Shown piece by piece: positions 23,654-35,499 of a stretch of DNA of 64,000 nucleotides (its first letter is position 1; each line of letters starts with the position of its first letter). The DNA comes from Mesorhabditis belari (lineage: Eukaryota > Nematoda > Chromadorea > Rhabditida > Rhabditidae): positions 420,001-484,000 of the forward strand of contig CAUEEP010000877.1 in assembly GCA_958450365.1 (NCBI GenBank), in the 5' to 3' direction. A program made the position numbers and the translations under genes. The notes below the pieces were generated by a model that saw nothing but the letters and a program-made list of their open reading frames with translations, was not told the origin of the DNA and made no database searches.

Positions 23654-26600
23654 TTAATCAGACTCATCAGCGCTGTCGTGCTCGAGTTCCTCGTAATTGA
23701 AATTCTCGTAGTCTAGTGACTTCACATTTCGAGTTGATCTCTTGGTAGGTAGGGTTGAGATTTCTTGAGAAATTTCTTCTACATTTGAATCCTCGTCATC
23801 TTCGGCACTTTCCACCAATTTGCAGCTTTTCTTTTGGTTCTTCAAGGTCTTCTTGACGGTATCTGAAAAAGAAACTGTTTGTCTCAGAAATACTGCTCCA
23901 GTTCAGTCCAAAATGTGTTTCTTCTGACTTTAATTATTTCGAATGCAGAGAATGCAGAGAATTTGGTGAGCTTCTGGAATAAAAAGCTTGCCTAGAAATT
24001 TGACTTATTATACAAACTCAATGTGCTTACTAGGTATTAGGTTAAATTTTTGGATTAAAATTGACCTTTCTGGGCTCTTGGAGCTGCACTTCGACGAGTT
24101 CTCTGCACTAGCGCGGCATCGGGGAAACATTCTCTCTCAAGGCTTTTGATCTCATCGATGAGAGCGTCATCGCTAAAATGTGACTTGCAATTACTATTAT
24201 TGTGACTAAATTTATTGTGGCCTTCTTTCAAGACAAATTTTTATGAACTTTAAAACTCACGCCTCGTCGAGCACCTCTCCTTTGTTCTCGTGACAGAGAC
24301 GAATGTGAGTCTTGAGATTAGCACGAGAATGGTGGCAAACTCCGCATTCGCTGCATCTAAAGCAAATCTCACTGCAAATCAAGAATCAGATTTGGAAATT
24401 CAGTGTTGAAAAGCTGGCACTAACCTGAAGCGTTTACGGGACGAGTGAATTGCTGCATGGCATGGGATCTTTGTGCGGCCAACGAAACGGGCACATCTCT
24501 GAAATTTCAGTAAAACTTGCTATAATTCTATATCAATATATCTTGCTATATCAGTAAATCTATGAAAATTTTATAGATAGATCAATTCAAAACTTTCTAC
24601 TCACCGTGCACTTGTAGGTTTTGGTGCCTCGAGTAATGATCGACTCCATGGTTCGCGCGGAAACGGTTTGTTCCTGCAAAAATTGCGTGTTTTTCAAGTT
24701 TTTTCTGTTCACAAGCATTGATGGATTTAACTTTAGTCTTTAATTCAATCATTTTTTCAAAAAGAAAAGTCACTTACACCAATGATCTCCAAAGTTTTCT
24801 CGAACTCGTCCGGCATGTAAGATCCCTGGGAAGAGAAAGTGCTGTCGAAAGAGCCGACTGTAACCCCAGAGTCATCAAAGTAGCTTGCCTCGTCGACGCT
24901 TTTTCGACCACTGAAAAAGTATTCATGAGAAATTTCAGAGTTTTCCTTGTACCTGAAGATCTCGAGCGAGTGTCGAGTCTTCTTCTCGCCAAAGCATTCA
25001 GCATAGGTGCGGAGATATTCGTTGGCCAGCTCTAGAGATCTGAAAAAGTTTTCAAATTTTAAAAATATTTTGGGTTTTATCATCATCCATGTTATTGGGT
25101 TGGGAAGTATGAAATGGCGCTGACTTTCATAAATTTTTCTGGAATACATAAAAGCTCCATATCATCCATAAAATCAAAAACGTCGACCATTGCTCTACAA
25201 AATGACTTGTAAATGAAAGTTATTGCAAAATAACATTAAAAAAACTTCTTTTGTTTGTTCGTCTTTTTTTGTAGAGGAATTTCAGGGCTTTTGAATAGCA
25301 TAGCTTGCCTCGTCGAAGCAAAACTGGGCTCGGGCTTGCAATCTTTTATATTTTTGGAAAGATATGTGAGCGCTGCTTTATTCCTATCACCCTAATAAGT
25401 GATTTTTCTAATGACACTACCTATCATTTGGTAAAGACTATTAGGTTTTATAGAACTTTCTTTGAAAGTCGGCGCCATTTCATACTTTCCCACCCAGTTC
25501 CTTCAACGCACTTATTCTCGACAACCTCTCCCACTCCTTTGTGAACCATTCGAATGTGTGTACGGACGTTTTGTGCCAAATGAGCCTTGTACTCACAATC
25601 AGAGCATTTAAAACGAAAGATCTAAAAACTGGATAATATCATTTCTCCTTTTTTCCATTTCCTCTGATAAAGTAAAACATTTTCAATTGTGCCTTTTAGT
25701 TAATTATTAGATTTAGAATACCTTTGAGTGAAAAGCTGAGTGGCGACTTCGATTGCGAAACTCGATCACTTTCAAACATTTTCGGCACTTTGACGGTAAA
25801 CCGCTGTCAGTTGATGTTTTCTGAAATAAAACCGCAATTAGTTTAGTTCAAAATCAGATCTAACACTTGAATCTTTAAAATTTTCTCACCAAAGCTTTGC
25901 GTCTTTTTTGTGAAGCTGTCGAAATGATCGAGGTATTGGCGGTGGAATTTGGCGATGAAGGCCTCAAGAATGAATCAGCTCCCGAATCCTGAATTTCACT
26001 ATTTAGTGCAATTCAATTTTTGTAATCTTTCTCTTTTTCTTTTTGTCTGTCTTGCTTCTTTAAAACCTTCTTCAACTTTTTGTTTTTAAGGAATAAATTA
26101 CCCCACAAGGCTCTCTCTAATTGCCGGATTTGCTGTCTAAAGCAAAAGAAAAAAGCTACAGACTAGTTGAACTAGGTTTTTTAATACCCAAATTTAATAG
26201 AAAGCTTAAACATGACCTACCTGACTCACAAAAGAAGCATTTTCATCGATGAATGAGTTCCCGGAATTCGATGCAGCGCAAGAGTCGGCGATCGGGTCAC
26301 TTAAGGATGAGACAATCGAGGAATCCATTGGAACTTCTGGAATAAGATCCAAATATTCATTGTTAAAAGTTGCAACAGAAGTGATCTACTAAATCAAAGT
26401 AAAGAGAATGAAAAGCAGCAAAGCTTTAGGCAAAACGCCAGTGCTACTGATAAGCCTATGCAAATTGCTTTATTAGCTAAAATCTATGAATTAGGTTAGA
26501 CTTTATAAGCTGAATATCTCTTATATATATGAATATAAGGCAACTAGCTGAATATCTATTTGTTAAATCATTAACTTTAAATTATTACCTCGTTGCACCT

Positions 26601-26679
26601 CCTTGCGCACCGTTTGCAACTCATGAAAAGTGCTCATTTCTCTCTCCTCACCAAAAGACATTGGCTCCATGAAAGACAT
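23654..26679 (-). CDS. C2H2 zinc-finger protein, 13 exons
   Basis: All thirteen exons join in phase to a 462-residue protein: 26679-26589, 26336-26221, 26132-26067, 25988-25890, 25820-25722, 25621-25494, 25039-24953, 24910-24778, 24673-24605, 24498-24425, 24371-24261, 24172-24066, 23862-23654. The start ATG directly follows TTTTCAG, as expected for a trans-splice or 5' UTR acceptor. Four finger-like units are seen: CRKC...HSAFH (residues about 135-155), CSDCEYKAHLAQNVRTHIRM then VH (about 163-185), CTRCARF...H (about 295-315) and CSECGVCHHSRANLKTHIRL then CH (about 327-350). The N-terminus is Ser-rich with a basic leucine-rich helix (QIRQLERALWGNLFLKNKKL). The C-terminus is acidic. The fingers imply a nuclear nucleic-acid-binding protein; the target is unknown. 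The exon 3 boundary is the least certain. Confidence 0.85.
25095..25499. mobile_element. mariner-like MITE in a zinc-finger gene intron
   Basis: The left end TTGGGTTGGGAAGTATGAAA with TGGCGCTGACTTTC is mirrored at the right by GGCGCCATTTCATACTTTCC and CACCCAG. Left flank is TA. The right terminal repeat overlaps the last bases and the splice donor of zinc-finger exon 6 (ends 25494), so the element supplies or has replaced that donor. Confidence 0.7.
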
Positions 26680-27289
26680 CTGAAAACATTAAAAGCTTAA
26701 AAGAGTTTAGAAAATCTAAAGAGTCATTAAAGAACTGATATTAATGAATGAAAAGAATGATATTTAACCAGAAAAATCACTTTTCCCCAAGCAGATCTTC
26801 TTCAGACCAATTACCGCTTCTCTTTGCTAACAGCAAAGATTTCAAGCCTGATTCTGCTCTGAAATGAATCGATGATTGTAATTGACTGGAGATTGGTCTT
26901 TTTCAAGACTTTGGTCTATTTTACAACTTTATATTGATCCATTGGCTTACCAGTTTTGAAAAAAAGTGTATTCTTGTGTCTTGTTTTGAAAAATCTAAAT
27001 CTCAACACTTTTAGCTGCAGCTTATAAGCGTTTTAAAGCCAAAACGCTCAACCTAAAATTGAAATTCTAAGCATTATTTATCAAATTTTGAAGTTTTTAT
27101 ATCATTAGAACTTTTTGAGCATTGAAGTTGAGTATTAGAGCGTTAGAAGCTGAGATTTCTTTCTTGGAAAAGGAAAACTTTTTATGCCAACTTTTAGAAT
27201 TGCCAGTCCACTATCCAAACTAAACAAAATGCCTTTATTCATCATAACCAAAAAACAAGATCATAATATTTACAAAAAGGTATTTTCAT

Positions 27290-28116
27290 TTAGAAATACT
27301 TGCGACGGTAAGCTCGGTTGGCCATCGGCATGGTCACTGGCGCACCGGTGACTGTTGGTGCTCCGGTGGCTCCAGTGGGATGAGATGGGTGAACGCATTT
27401 GCCAATGTCGATACAAATTGAGTGACCTTCTTTGCCTGAAAGCGTAATCTTTGAGAATTATAGTTTGAGTTCTAGATTCCTTTCATTCGAATTCAAGAAT
27501 CTAGCTAACTTTTGTTTGTTTTGTCAAACAAATTGTTCACCTGTTCACCTACCGGCTTTCAAGTCATTGTAAATTGTGTCAATGTTGGCGGTGACGGTAG
27601 TCGTGCAATCGGCGACCACACCAGGCCCATAGAATTTTGTCAAACTTTGGCAGTCCTGAAAGTTGCTTTGAGTTTACTGACCTTACAAGGTAACTGAAGT
27701 CCTTTACTTACAGAAACGAGTTCCTTCTGGAGTTGGTCTTCGGTGTATCCCTTGCTCAAATGGTGAGCGGCTTGTTGAATGATATAATCACAGATCTGGC
27801 ATGGATCGACGGGATGTCCGGTCGGTGCTGGGGTCCCAGTGGCTCCCGTTTGCTGAAACTAGTTTCAGCATCAAACTTGGGGAAAAGGTAAGGGTAATTT
27901 TTTTTTTTAAAAATATTTATTTTTTTAAAAATTTTTGTTTTTTTTTTTTTTTTTCTCCCCCTTTAAAAAAAAAAGGGTTTGGCTTTGAGTTGTTTTTTTT
28001 TTATAAAAAAAAAAATAATATTTTATAAAGGGGAGTTAGGTTAATTAAATTTTTTATTTGGGGGTTTGGGGAGGGGAGAAAGGAAAATATTTTTTTTTTT
28101 TTTTTTTTCTTTTTTA

Positions 28117-28147
<31 letters not shown>

Positions 28148-28659
28148 AGTAGATGGTTCTGGGAGTTCAAAATACCATTTGATAGCAAATTTTCTTGCAC
28201 ATTTTTTGAAGTATAAGCCATTGCGAATGGCTTGTTGGGTGGCGCGAAAATCTACCAGGTGTAGAAGGGAGAGTACTCCCATAATGTGCCCCCCTAGGCT
28301 CTAGTTGAAATATCCTGGGATTCGCAATGGCTTATACTTCAAAAAATTTGCTATCGAATGGTATTTTGAACTCCCAGAACCATCTACTAGTTTTTGAGAA
28401 AGAAACTAAAAACTGAAAATTTAGAGAGGGGACACTCGAAAAGTATATTTCTGCCTAACGTTCTTCAAGATCGAATACGTTTCTAGTCGCTTCCAGTTTA
28501 CAGTAGTTTTAAATTAAAAGTATCAGAATACTATATTGTGTGCCTATATTTAGGCAAGTGAACAGGCGCTTAATGACAAACGGTACAAGCCTTACAAACT
28601 ATCAAACTCACTGCAAGGGCGACGGTCAAGGAAGCGCAGGCAATCACGAGAAATTTCAT
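27290..28659 (-). CDS. Saposin B-domain secreted protein, four exons
   Basis: Exons 28659-28612, 27852-27712, 27655-27553 and 27435-27290 join in phase to 145 residues. Exon 1 is exactly a signal peptide (MKFLVIACASLTVALA). After a short Gly/Thr/Pro linker comes a saposin B domain with six cysteines in the usual order: CQIC, then DCQS, DCTT and CIDIGKC. The C-terminal tail repeats the linker theme (TGATGAPTVTGAPV) and ends with RAYRRKYF. Saposin-like proteins bind or disrupt membranes; in nematodes many act in the gut lumen, which is inference here. AATAAA lies at 27234-27239 (minus). Intron 1 is 759 bp and contains a homopolymer island and a fold-back repeat. Confidence 0.9.
27888..28146. 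other. Homopolymer-rich low-complexity island
   Basis: Long T and A runs broken by GGGG/CCCC groups, unlike any neighbouring sequence, inside intron 1 of the saposin gene. Similar islands lie at 34082 and 36540. They look like consensus or assembly error, not biology. Confidence 0.7.
28147..28397. repeat. Fold-back repeat in saposin intron 1
   Basis: AGTAGATGGTTCTGGGAGTT at the left is mirrored by AACTCCCAGAACCATCTACT at the right, and GTATAAGCCATTGCGAA is mirrored by TTCGCAATGGCTTATAC. Arms are about 85 bp. Probably a MITE. Confidence 0.85.
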
Positions 28660-28694
28660 CTTTGAAAGACACTCTGGCTATGATTAGGCCAACT

Positions 28695-28704
28695 CTTTTA
28701 TATG
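28695..28704 (-). promoter_or_regulatory. TATA box of the saposin gene
   Basis: CATATAAAAG lies 36-45 bp upstream of the ATG at 28659. With a start site about 30 bp downstream the 5' leader would be very short; TTTCAAAG directly before the ATG could alternatively be a trans-splice acceptor. Confidence 0.6.
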
Positions 28705-28739
28705 CGAGGATGGCAGAACAGGAAAGGGAAAAGATTGGG

Positions 28740-29270
28740 AATTAGCGTCTACGTAGAGCCGTTATCGCTCACAGCCGAGATTTTGAAGCGGACGTACCCG
28801 GTTCAACAAACCAAGATTCATTGCGGATACTAGATAACAGCGTTTTAGCAGGCAGAGATTTTCGGTTGATAAAACGTTTTTTAAAATATGGTAAACTTAA
28901 AGCTTCCTTAATAACAACTCAATGAATACTAAATGTTTATTCAATCTTTTTCGAATCAAAGGTGATAAGAACATTTTACAAGCGACCATTCCTCTTCGTT
29001 TTGTCGCAAGGTGTCATCTCAACGACGGAGATTGTTTCGGTTCTCGTAAATTTCCGCTTTACAATCGGGTTCCCAATTATTTCCTGGGTTGCATTGTAAA
29101 TACGAAAACGATCCAACAAATGAAATTGACAATTGACGCATGAAGTTGAACACCGAACGGTCGAGATGGCAACATTTTTTTTGCTGTATTAGACAGAATA
29201 AAACAGAATTCTTCACCTTATTTGCATTCACACAGTTTATTTTACATAATTATTTATAAAATGAGAGAGT
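28740..29270. other. Intergenic, nothing recognised
   Basis: Lies between the saposin promoter and the end of the DUF4291 gene. Short frames on both strands overlap each other and have no motifs. Confidence 0.5.
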
Positions 29271-29277
29271 CAAGAAA

Positions 29278-31071
29278 TCAAATCATATCCAAACTTTGCT
29301 TCAAGTCGTCAGACAATGGATAAATTGTTTCACAAGGGACAACAAGTCTCTCAAAATCACGGATAAAAGCCCGATTTTCGGTTACAAAGTCAGTGATATC
29401 GTAAACGGAGACAAGAAATTCTTTTGACAACATTTCAAGCATCGATCCTCGGATTCCCAATTGAATTGCCCTTCTTTCTTCGTGTTTACCGCCACTTGGA
29501 TGATGATCGGGATCCCATTGGAGTCGAACCTAAACTTTATGATCGAGTTTATCCTGGCTAAGCGTGATGGCACATTTTTAGACATGAAGCAATAGGAAAT
29601 AGGAAGCTACGTAGTTCTTTCAGTATCTAAACCTACTGAAACCTTAGCAATTCATTTAGTCTGTAAAAAGTCCCGCTGTTAGTTTCTTTAGCTTCAGGCC
29701 TTTTGAACAATTATAGATAAGGCATCTTTACGGCACTTTACAAGCCTGCCCAATTTTCACTGGATAGAAAAATGGTAACCGTATTTATTCTAATAGAAGC
29801 GCAAGCGCGATTTTTCAATCACTCCATAAAATTGCTTCTATTGAAGGCTGCGCTTCTATTTTCCAATAACTAAAAAATCGATAAGTAGTTCGTAGAAAAA
29901 AACCTTTAGGTAACAGCCAATTTAAAACAATTCAATCGTCAAAAAAACATTATTCTCGATTTCATTACCGCTAGAGTCGTTGACTTCAATCGAGATGTCA
30001 CGATCATAGTCAATGCAAGCTACTGATTAAGAAATAATGAACTTTAGCAATGTTAACATCTTTTGCTTTTTAAGCCGCTTCTGCAAGAACCAAAGAAAGA
30101 ACTAAGCCAAAAAGATTCTTTGTTAAAGGATTGGATACTAAAAAACGTCAAAATGTTTAAAGTTGTGAGAATTTTATGGCATAAATTATCTTAAATTCGA
30201 CGGAATTTAATAGTTTAAGTTCTAAATTCGCTCCAAATAAGCTGCCTACCCAATTGCAAGAAAAACCTATCAAAATTGGTACTGCTTATGCAAAATAAAT
30301 GTTAAAGAATGCAATTTCTCTCAAGGAAATACTTTACATCTATCCATAAAGGCTCAAAACCCAGGGTATTCAGTCTACTAAGTTGGAGATCTATAGTTAT
30401 TGCTTCTATTGAAGGCTGCGCTTCTATTAGAATAAATACGGTAAGTCCCTTAGAAAACCCAAAGCGCTAACCCCGTCCCCTTTTGACGATTCTCCGCCAG
30501 TTTTCGATGAAACAGCCTTCGAAAGCATCATCTCAAAGCCGTCGCGTCGCAATCTCAACGCCAAAATTCGCTCTTGATTTGGCTTTGTTGCCCAGCCTAA
30601 AATTGATGATGCTTTTAAAGTAGCACAATTTCAAAAGAGCCTCGAAAAACCAATTGCCTAATGATTATTAAAAAATCATTACCCGATCGAAACATCATCC
30701 ATAAAAAGTTCGTTTTGATCCACGTCATTCTCGACATGCTGTATCCACTTTTCTGGCATTCGATCGAGTGGAAATTCTGCGAGTTGACGATTGCTTCAGC
30801 TATTAACGGATTGTAGGCCTAAAATTGACTTTAAAACAAAGTTTAAACAAAAAAAGCTCAAGATAAAACCTATAAATATATGCATATAAAATTTTACTTC
30901 ATTAAAAACCTAATTTTAATTTCTTTTTTAATTGTAAAAAGTAAAAAGAAATAAAACCTGATATACGATGATCGAATCGTCGTCGAATTGTGCGAGAATG
31001 TGTTTCCCCGATGTTGGCCATTCTTTTTTTGACTTGCATATGTGGCGTGCTTCAAAGGAAACTCCATAGAC
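29278..31071 (-). CDS. DUF4291-family protein, four exons (N-terminal start not found)
   Basis: Exons 31071-30958, 30818-30683, 30596-30472 and 29529-29278 join in phase to 208 residues, the normal size of the family (Pfam DUF4291). Conserved blocks appear in order: ILAQFDDDSIIVYQ followed by AYNPLIAEAIVNSQNF (about 31-54), SRMTWIKTNFLWMMFRSGWA (about 66-85), TKPNQERILALRLRRDGFEM (about 86-105), VRLQWDPDHHPSGGKH then RAIQLGIRGSM (126-155), and VYDITDFV near 167-174. The family has no established biochemical role known to me. No in-frame ATG precedes the first exon, so a short upstream exon is probably missing. Intron 3 contains a MITE. The family is best known from bacteria and fungi, so its origin in a worm deserves a tree. 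Confidence 0.85.
29778..30442. mobile_element. CCGTATT-type MITE in DUF4291 intron 3
   Basis: Terminal inverted repeat ACCGTATTTATTCTAATAGA then AGCGC at the left and its complement ending ATACGGT at the right. It is 665 bp with no coding content. The ends resemble those of the MITE at 61456-61970. Inside, the terminal motif CTTCTATT is repeated at 29860. Confidence 0.8.
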
Positions 31072-31690
31072 CTAAAAGATAAAATGTTAAACAAAATTGA
31101 AAATATTTTAAACAATCCGAGATTTGAATAAAATTTAAATCACAAGAAAAATAAAAATGATACGATTTTCGGCTCACGAAAGAAACCTTAATTGAATAGC
31201 TTACAATAACTTTGAATCCAAACTATAATTATCAAAAAGCCATCGCCAAAACGTCAAAGCAATGCTTTTTGCGAGCCGTTAATCTCCGAAAAACATTCGA
31301 AAACGTGCATGAGATTCATCTGATCAATATTTTCTTTTCTCTCGGTTTCTTTGCGCCTGTCCGTCACTATTGTGCAATCTTGTGTTCGCATTATTTTCTC
31401 GAAAAGAACTCACCAAATTTGAGTGAGTCATTTTCGGAACTTTTGCCTCTGGAGGAAATTCAATGTATTTGGTTAGTAAAGTCTACTAAAGAATGAGATT
31501 TTATCAATAAAACCATTTATTCATATTAATTACAGTTTTTGTGACTTGACGCTGTCTGCTTCTTGATGTCTGCTGTGGGAGTGAATGACTGGCTAAAGTC
31601 TTTTACTACTTGAAGTCTTTAGAATATTTTTTTTAGGTGCGTATACTCGTCTAACATTTGCCCAAACCTGGGCAAGGCTTAAAATATTGA

Positions 31691-33997
31691 TTATTCATTG
31701 TCAGTAGAAACCAAACTAATATTTGAAGACCCACCTTTTCGAATAATGATCCCCGAATGACCAATCTTTTTTAAGCATAGAAATTTCTTAATTCTACCCA
31801 GCGATGCGTGATATAAAGTATTGATTGAGACCGGAATCGAGATGCCAATGCAAAGCGAGCAAGCGACATTGTTAATGACTAAAGATATTTGTGAACATAA
31901 TGGAAAAGTTCTAACCAGTATACGCATCATCTGTACTCACGCCGAGCTTCTGCAATATGACCACGAAAATAATTACAAACATGAATAGAGAAACGATTAC
32001 GAAAGTGGGCACAATCTAGAAAACAAAACTTATGCAAAGTTCATCGCCAGAGATGTTCCTAGGGCCGATTTTCCAGATCAAGCCAAAGCTAAACCAATGA
32101 TTTTTGTTCAATTTCCTATAAATTCCAGACCATGCCAAGCTAAATCCAAGGTTTTAGGCCAAATCCACGGTAGGATTGCAATTCAAAGCCAGTGAATTGA
32201 AAGTCATTGGCCTTGGGTTGATTTGGCTAGCCATGAACCATGACTTTTGGTTTTTTCAAAAAGCTCTGGTTGCAACTACGCTCTAGTGCCAGTAATCCAA
32301 ATTATGTTTGGCTCGAGTCAATAAGAAGACCCATGACTGGCTCCTAACAAGCTTAGGATTAGGGACTTTTTGTGGATCAGGCCAGCAAGCCAGGCCACAC
32401 GTCTGACCTATAATGTTCGATAAGTTTTAAAATTGTTTTTCGATTATCTTTAAACCTACAAAACTGGAAAGCTTGAAATAACGAAACGGCTCTCTTTGCT
32501 CATAGAAAGTTTGATTGAAAGGTAAGCTTACCAAAAACACAGCGGAGTAGACAGCTTTACGATGTAATTGTTTAGTCTTTGCGCTATAGGTTTGATTCTG
32601 GTTCAAGGCAAAAAATATACTAAAATATCTTCAACTAAATACAAAAAAAAATGAAGTCACACCTGTAAAGAGTCCAAAGAGCCACTAAATAAGTAGTTCC
32701 ACCCCCGAAAAACCACAAAACAACAAGAATAAGGATGAATGGGTTCAAGTAAATGTTAAAGTAGATGACTCGAGGATCGATGATAAGGAGATAATCCTAA
32801 AAGGCAGCTGCTTTGAAAACCACCGTAAAAAAACTGGCTATTTACATTTGATCAGCCCAATTTTAGTGTTATTGATTGAACTCTTTCGGGACCTCGAAAA
32901 TTGAACCCAAACCTCGAACTCTTTCGGAATCTTGTTTTTCTCCACATCCGAAGAGTAAAGCAGAAAACATGTTATGGAAACGATTGGTAAAATGACGGAA
33001 ATTAGAGCGAAGTGTAAATGCTTCTCTTGGATCGAAAACCCTCTAAATAAAAAAGATTGAAGTACAAGGACTTTAGAAAGACAGAAAGTTTAATATTGTT
33101 TATTGTCTTAAAAGTTTTGCCAAATAAGGTTCACTAATTGAAAATACAAAATCTGACTTTCCATCAACCTTCAGACTTACCCGAGTTTTTTCCCGCCAAT
33201 GAGGTAAGCTCGAAAAATAATAGCATACAAAAACATTATAACAGTGGTGATATAAAGGGCTAGACCCAGTGTCTAAAGTTGTAATCGAACTAGGATAAAG
33301 ATTCAGCAACTACCAAAACAAAAATTGAGCGAATATTCAATTGAGAATAAATTCCATTGATTAAAACAGCCGACGCAGGGAGAGCCAATCGAATATCCGA
33401 TGTTGCGAGCACAATTTCAACCGAGTAGATCAAGACCTAGTTTTTTAGACGGAAATAAATATTCCATATGTGGAGATGTTCCATACTCAAACTTTCAGGG
33501 TCAGGCTTGGTCTGGCTAACGGTTTGAATTAGTGAATTAGATAAACTTTTGGCGCAAGTTATTTGCAAAATCGGTATGCTACCTAAAAACCGGCTTTCTT
33601 TCTCTAAAATCTGACCTGCAATTCTAGGCCAAGGCCAAGTGAAAGCCATTGGCATTGGCTTGGCTTTTTCAAACAGCTCTGATTCTGACTGGCCTGACTT
33701 GGCTTACAGATCCTAGGTCTGGCTAGAACATTCCTGTATGTGGACCGAATTTGAGGGAATGTGATGAAGTGATTTCGAAAACAATGCCGCTCAACCAGAC
33801 TTTTAAAAAAAACTTGACAACCACTTCAAACTTACATGCAACGAGCACATATAGAAAGTGGCCGCTCGCGCGTCTTTCGTGTTTCTCGTCAGCAACGTGT
33901 AAACGACTCCAGCACAAAAGAAAGTGGCAATCGAGAGCATCGTGCAATTATAAATACGGATTATCCGGATTACTGTAGGGGCAGAAAAATCGATCAT
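31691..33997 (-). CDS. Seven-transmembrane chemoreceptor-like GPCR, intact, eight exons
   Basis: Exons 33997-33836, 33436-33314, 33272-33181, 33042-32913, 32796-32663, 32619-32532, 32015-31916 and 31878-31691 join in phase to 338 residues, typical for nematode serpentine receptors. Helices are seen in TIYNC-like order: MLSIATFFCAGVVYTLL, VLIYSVEIVLATSDIRLALP, ALYITTVIMFLYAIIFRAYL, ALISVILPIVSITCFLLY, FILILVVLWFFGG, IVPTFVIVSLFMFVIIFVVI and CSLCIGISIPVSINTLY. The KTKQLHRKAVYSAV loop before helix 6 resembles the KT-x-x-x-HR signature of the Str/Srh superfamily. The subclass could not be fixed. It would act in a sensory or other neuronal membrane. A paralogue with the same exon plan is at 43615-46309. 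Confidence 0.88.
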
Positions 33998-34081
33998 ATT
34001 CTTTTTAAAAAGTTGGGTATTCGTTTTGAAAATGAGGAAGTTTGCCTTCGAATTCGATCCGCAATGCACCTGCAGCTGCTT

Positions 34082-34240
34082 TTTGGGGGGGGGGGGGGGG
34101 CCCCTTTTTTTGGGGGGGGGGGGGGGGGGGGGGGGGGGGAGGGTTTTAAATTTTTTTTTGGGGGGGGGGGAGTGGGGGGGAATTTGAAAATTAGAAAAAG
34201 GGGGGCCGACGAAACGTCTTGGGGGGGGGGGGGGCCCCCC
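34082..34240. other. Poly-G island
   Basis: Runs of 10-30 G with some C and T runs interrupt the left arm between CAGCTGCTTTT and TTTCCACCTTTCG. At the mirror position in the right arm (about 36990) these two sequences are contiguous. A consensus or assembly artefact is the simplest reading. Confidence 0.75.
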
Positions 34241-34487
34241 CCCCCCCTTTTTCCACCTTTCGTTTCAAAGTATTCAGTTAATCAACACTGAATTCAAGTA
34301 CCAAGCAAAAATTCCGAAAGTGAGTATTCATTTACCTGAGCCATGTTTTAGCGCTTTTACTTTATTCTTTTTTTAGGCTTTTACCGATATATGTAGTTTG
34401 TATTACTTTGTTAGAAAAAAAATCTTGGAAATCCTCTCCAATGTTGCAAATGTCGACCAGAGAGGCGCAAGGCGGGAATTCAAAATA

Positions 34488-34690
34488 AAATCGTAGCCAT
34501 AGTGAGTGATCGCGTTTCGAACATTGTAAAAGCGGCAGCCCTATTTGTTATCAAAAAGTAAGGGGTTTCTGTGAAGTTAAAAGTTACACGTCAATTTTAG
34601 GATTGATTGCGGTGCCCACATCGTGAATAATGCAGCTCAAAGGGTCGTAGGAATGGCGCGATGCACGATGACTTAAAAAATGCGTGAATT
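34488..34690 (+). pseudogene. hAT-like transposase fragment (left arm)
   Basis: Reads IVSDRVSNIVKAAALFVIKK, then across a short intron-like gap IDCGAHIVNNAAQRVVG. This resembles the second catalytic Asp region and the C-x-x-H-x-L-N block of hAT transposases. The frame stops soon after. Inverted repeat ends around 34436-34488 and 34933-34985 (GAATTCCCGCCTTGCGCCTC) may be the ends of a derived element. Confidence 0.55.
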
Positions 34691-35499
34691 CTGTAGAAAG
34701 TTGTCTTGGTCAGCGGTAATGTGGAGAATTTGACAGGTAGACTAACAAGTTTTATTTTTTAAAATCTGTAAAATAGCTTGAGGAAAACGAGTAAGTCAAA
34801 GTTTGCCTGTCCGGGACTTAACGTTTTCGATGATGTGTGATTTCTTGGCAAATGTTTTTTTCTCGTTTCTAAGTGTTATAATAGTTTATTTTAGCAGGAA
34901 ACAACGACAAAAGTTGAGCCAGCAGCCAATTCAAGTAATGGAATTCCCGCCTTGCGCCTCTCTGGTCGACATGTGCAACATTGGAGAATAAATAATAAAA
35001 AAAAATAAAAAAAGAATAAAGAACCGTAAATGCACTAAAACTGGCTCAGGGAAATGAAGATTCACTTTCGGAATTTTTGCAAAATAGATACTTAATAGAT
35101 ACTTAAAAGCACCCCTTTTCATAAATTGAATTTTTTTTATAGCTTACGCGCCTTTATTTGTATCAAATACACACATAGACGTTTACAAAATGTTTTTCTT
35201 CATAAAAACTAGATATTCAAGGCACTGAAAGCAATAAATCCAAGAAACAGCAAAGAGACATAAGTTTGTATTTATTTTCAAAACAAATTTTTAATAACAA
35301 AAAGTGAATATAACCCGAAAAAAAAAAAACTTTAATCAACAAGGCTGGTGGGAATGCTTCGATGCTTCTCGATATCTTTGTCACTTTCATTACTCTGATC
35401 GAAGAGAGGCGGGAGTGCAGACAAGAGCGATCCTCAACCCGAACGTCCTTATAGCACTGTTCTGCATACCTGTCAGTGTATCGCTCTGGGAACCGATTA

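Larger units (their letters stand above)
30958..34937. repeat. Left arm of a large inverted duplication
   Basis: Matches 36323-39800 in inverted orientation with a spacer of about 1.4 kb. It contains the first recognised exon of the DUF4291 gene, the whole intact GPCR and a piece of a hAT-like element. Identity is high in many stretches but there are many indels. Bases about 34316-34585 have no counterpart in the other arm. Confidence 0.85.

Noticed and set aside
25130..25200. Possible minus-strand exon reading MVDVFDFMDDMELL
   Set aside because: Lies inside the MITE and its phase does not fit the neighbouring zinc-finger exons.
28001..28282. Minus-strand lysine/proline frame
   Set aside because: Read through poly-A/T runs of the low-complexity island.
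31212..31496. 94-codon plus-strand frame
   Set aside because: Region is present in both arms but the frame is not kept in the right arm.
33836..34291. Long plus-strand frame rich in glycine
   Set aside because: It is antisense to GPCR exon 1 and its glycines come from the poly-G island.
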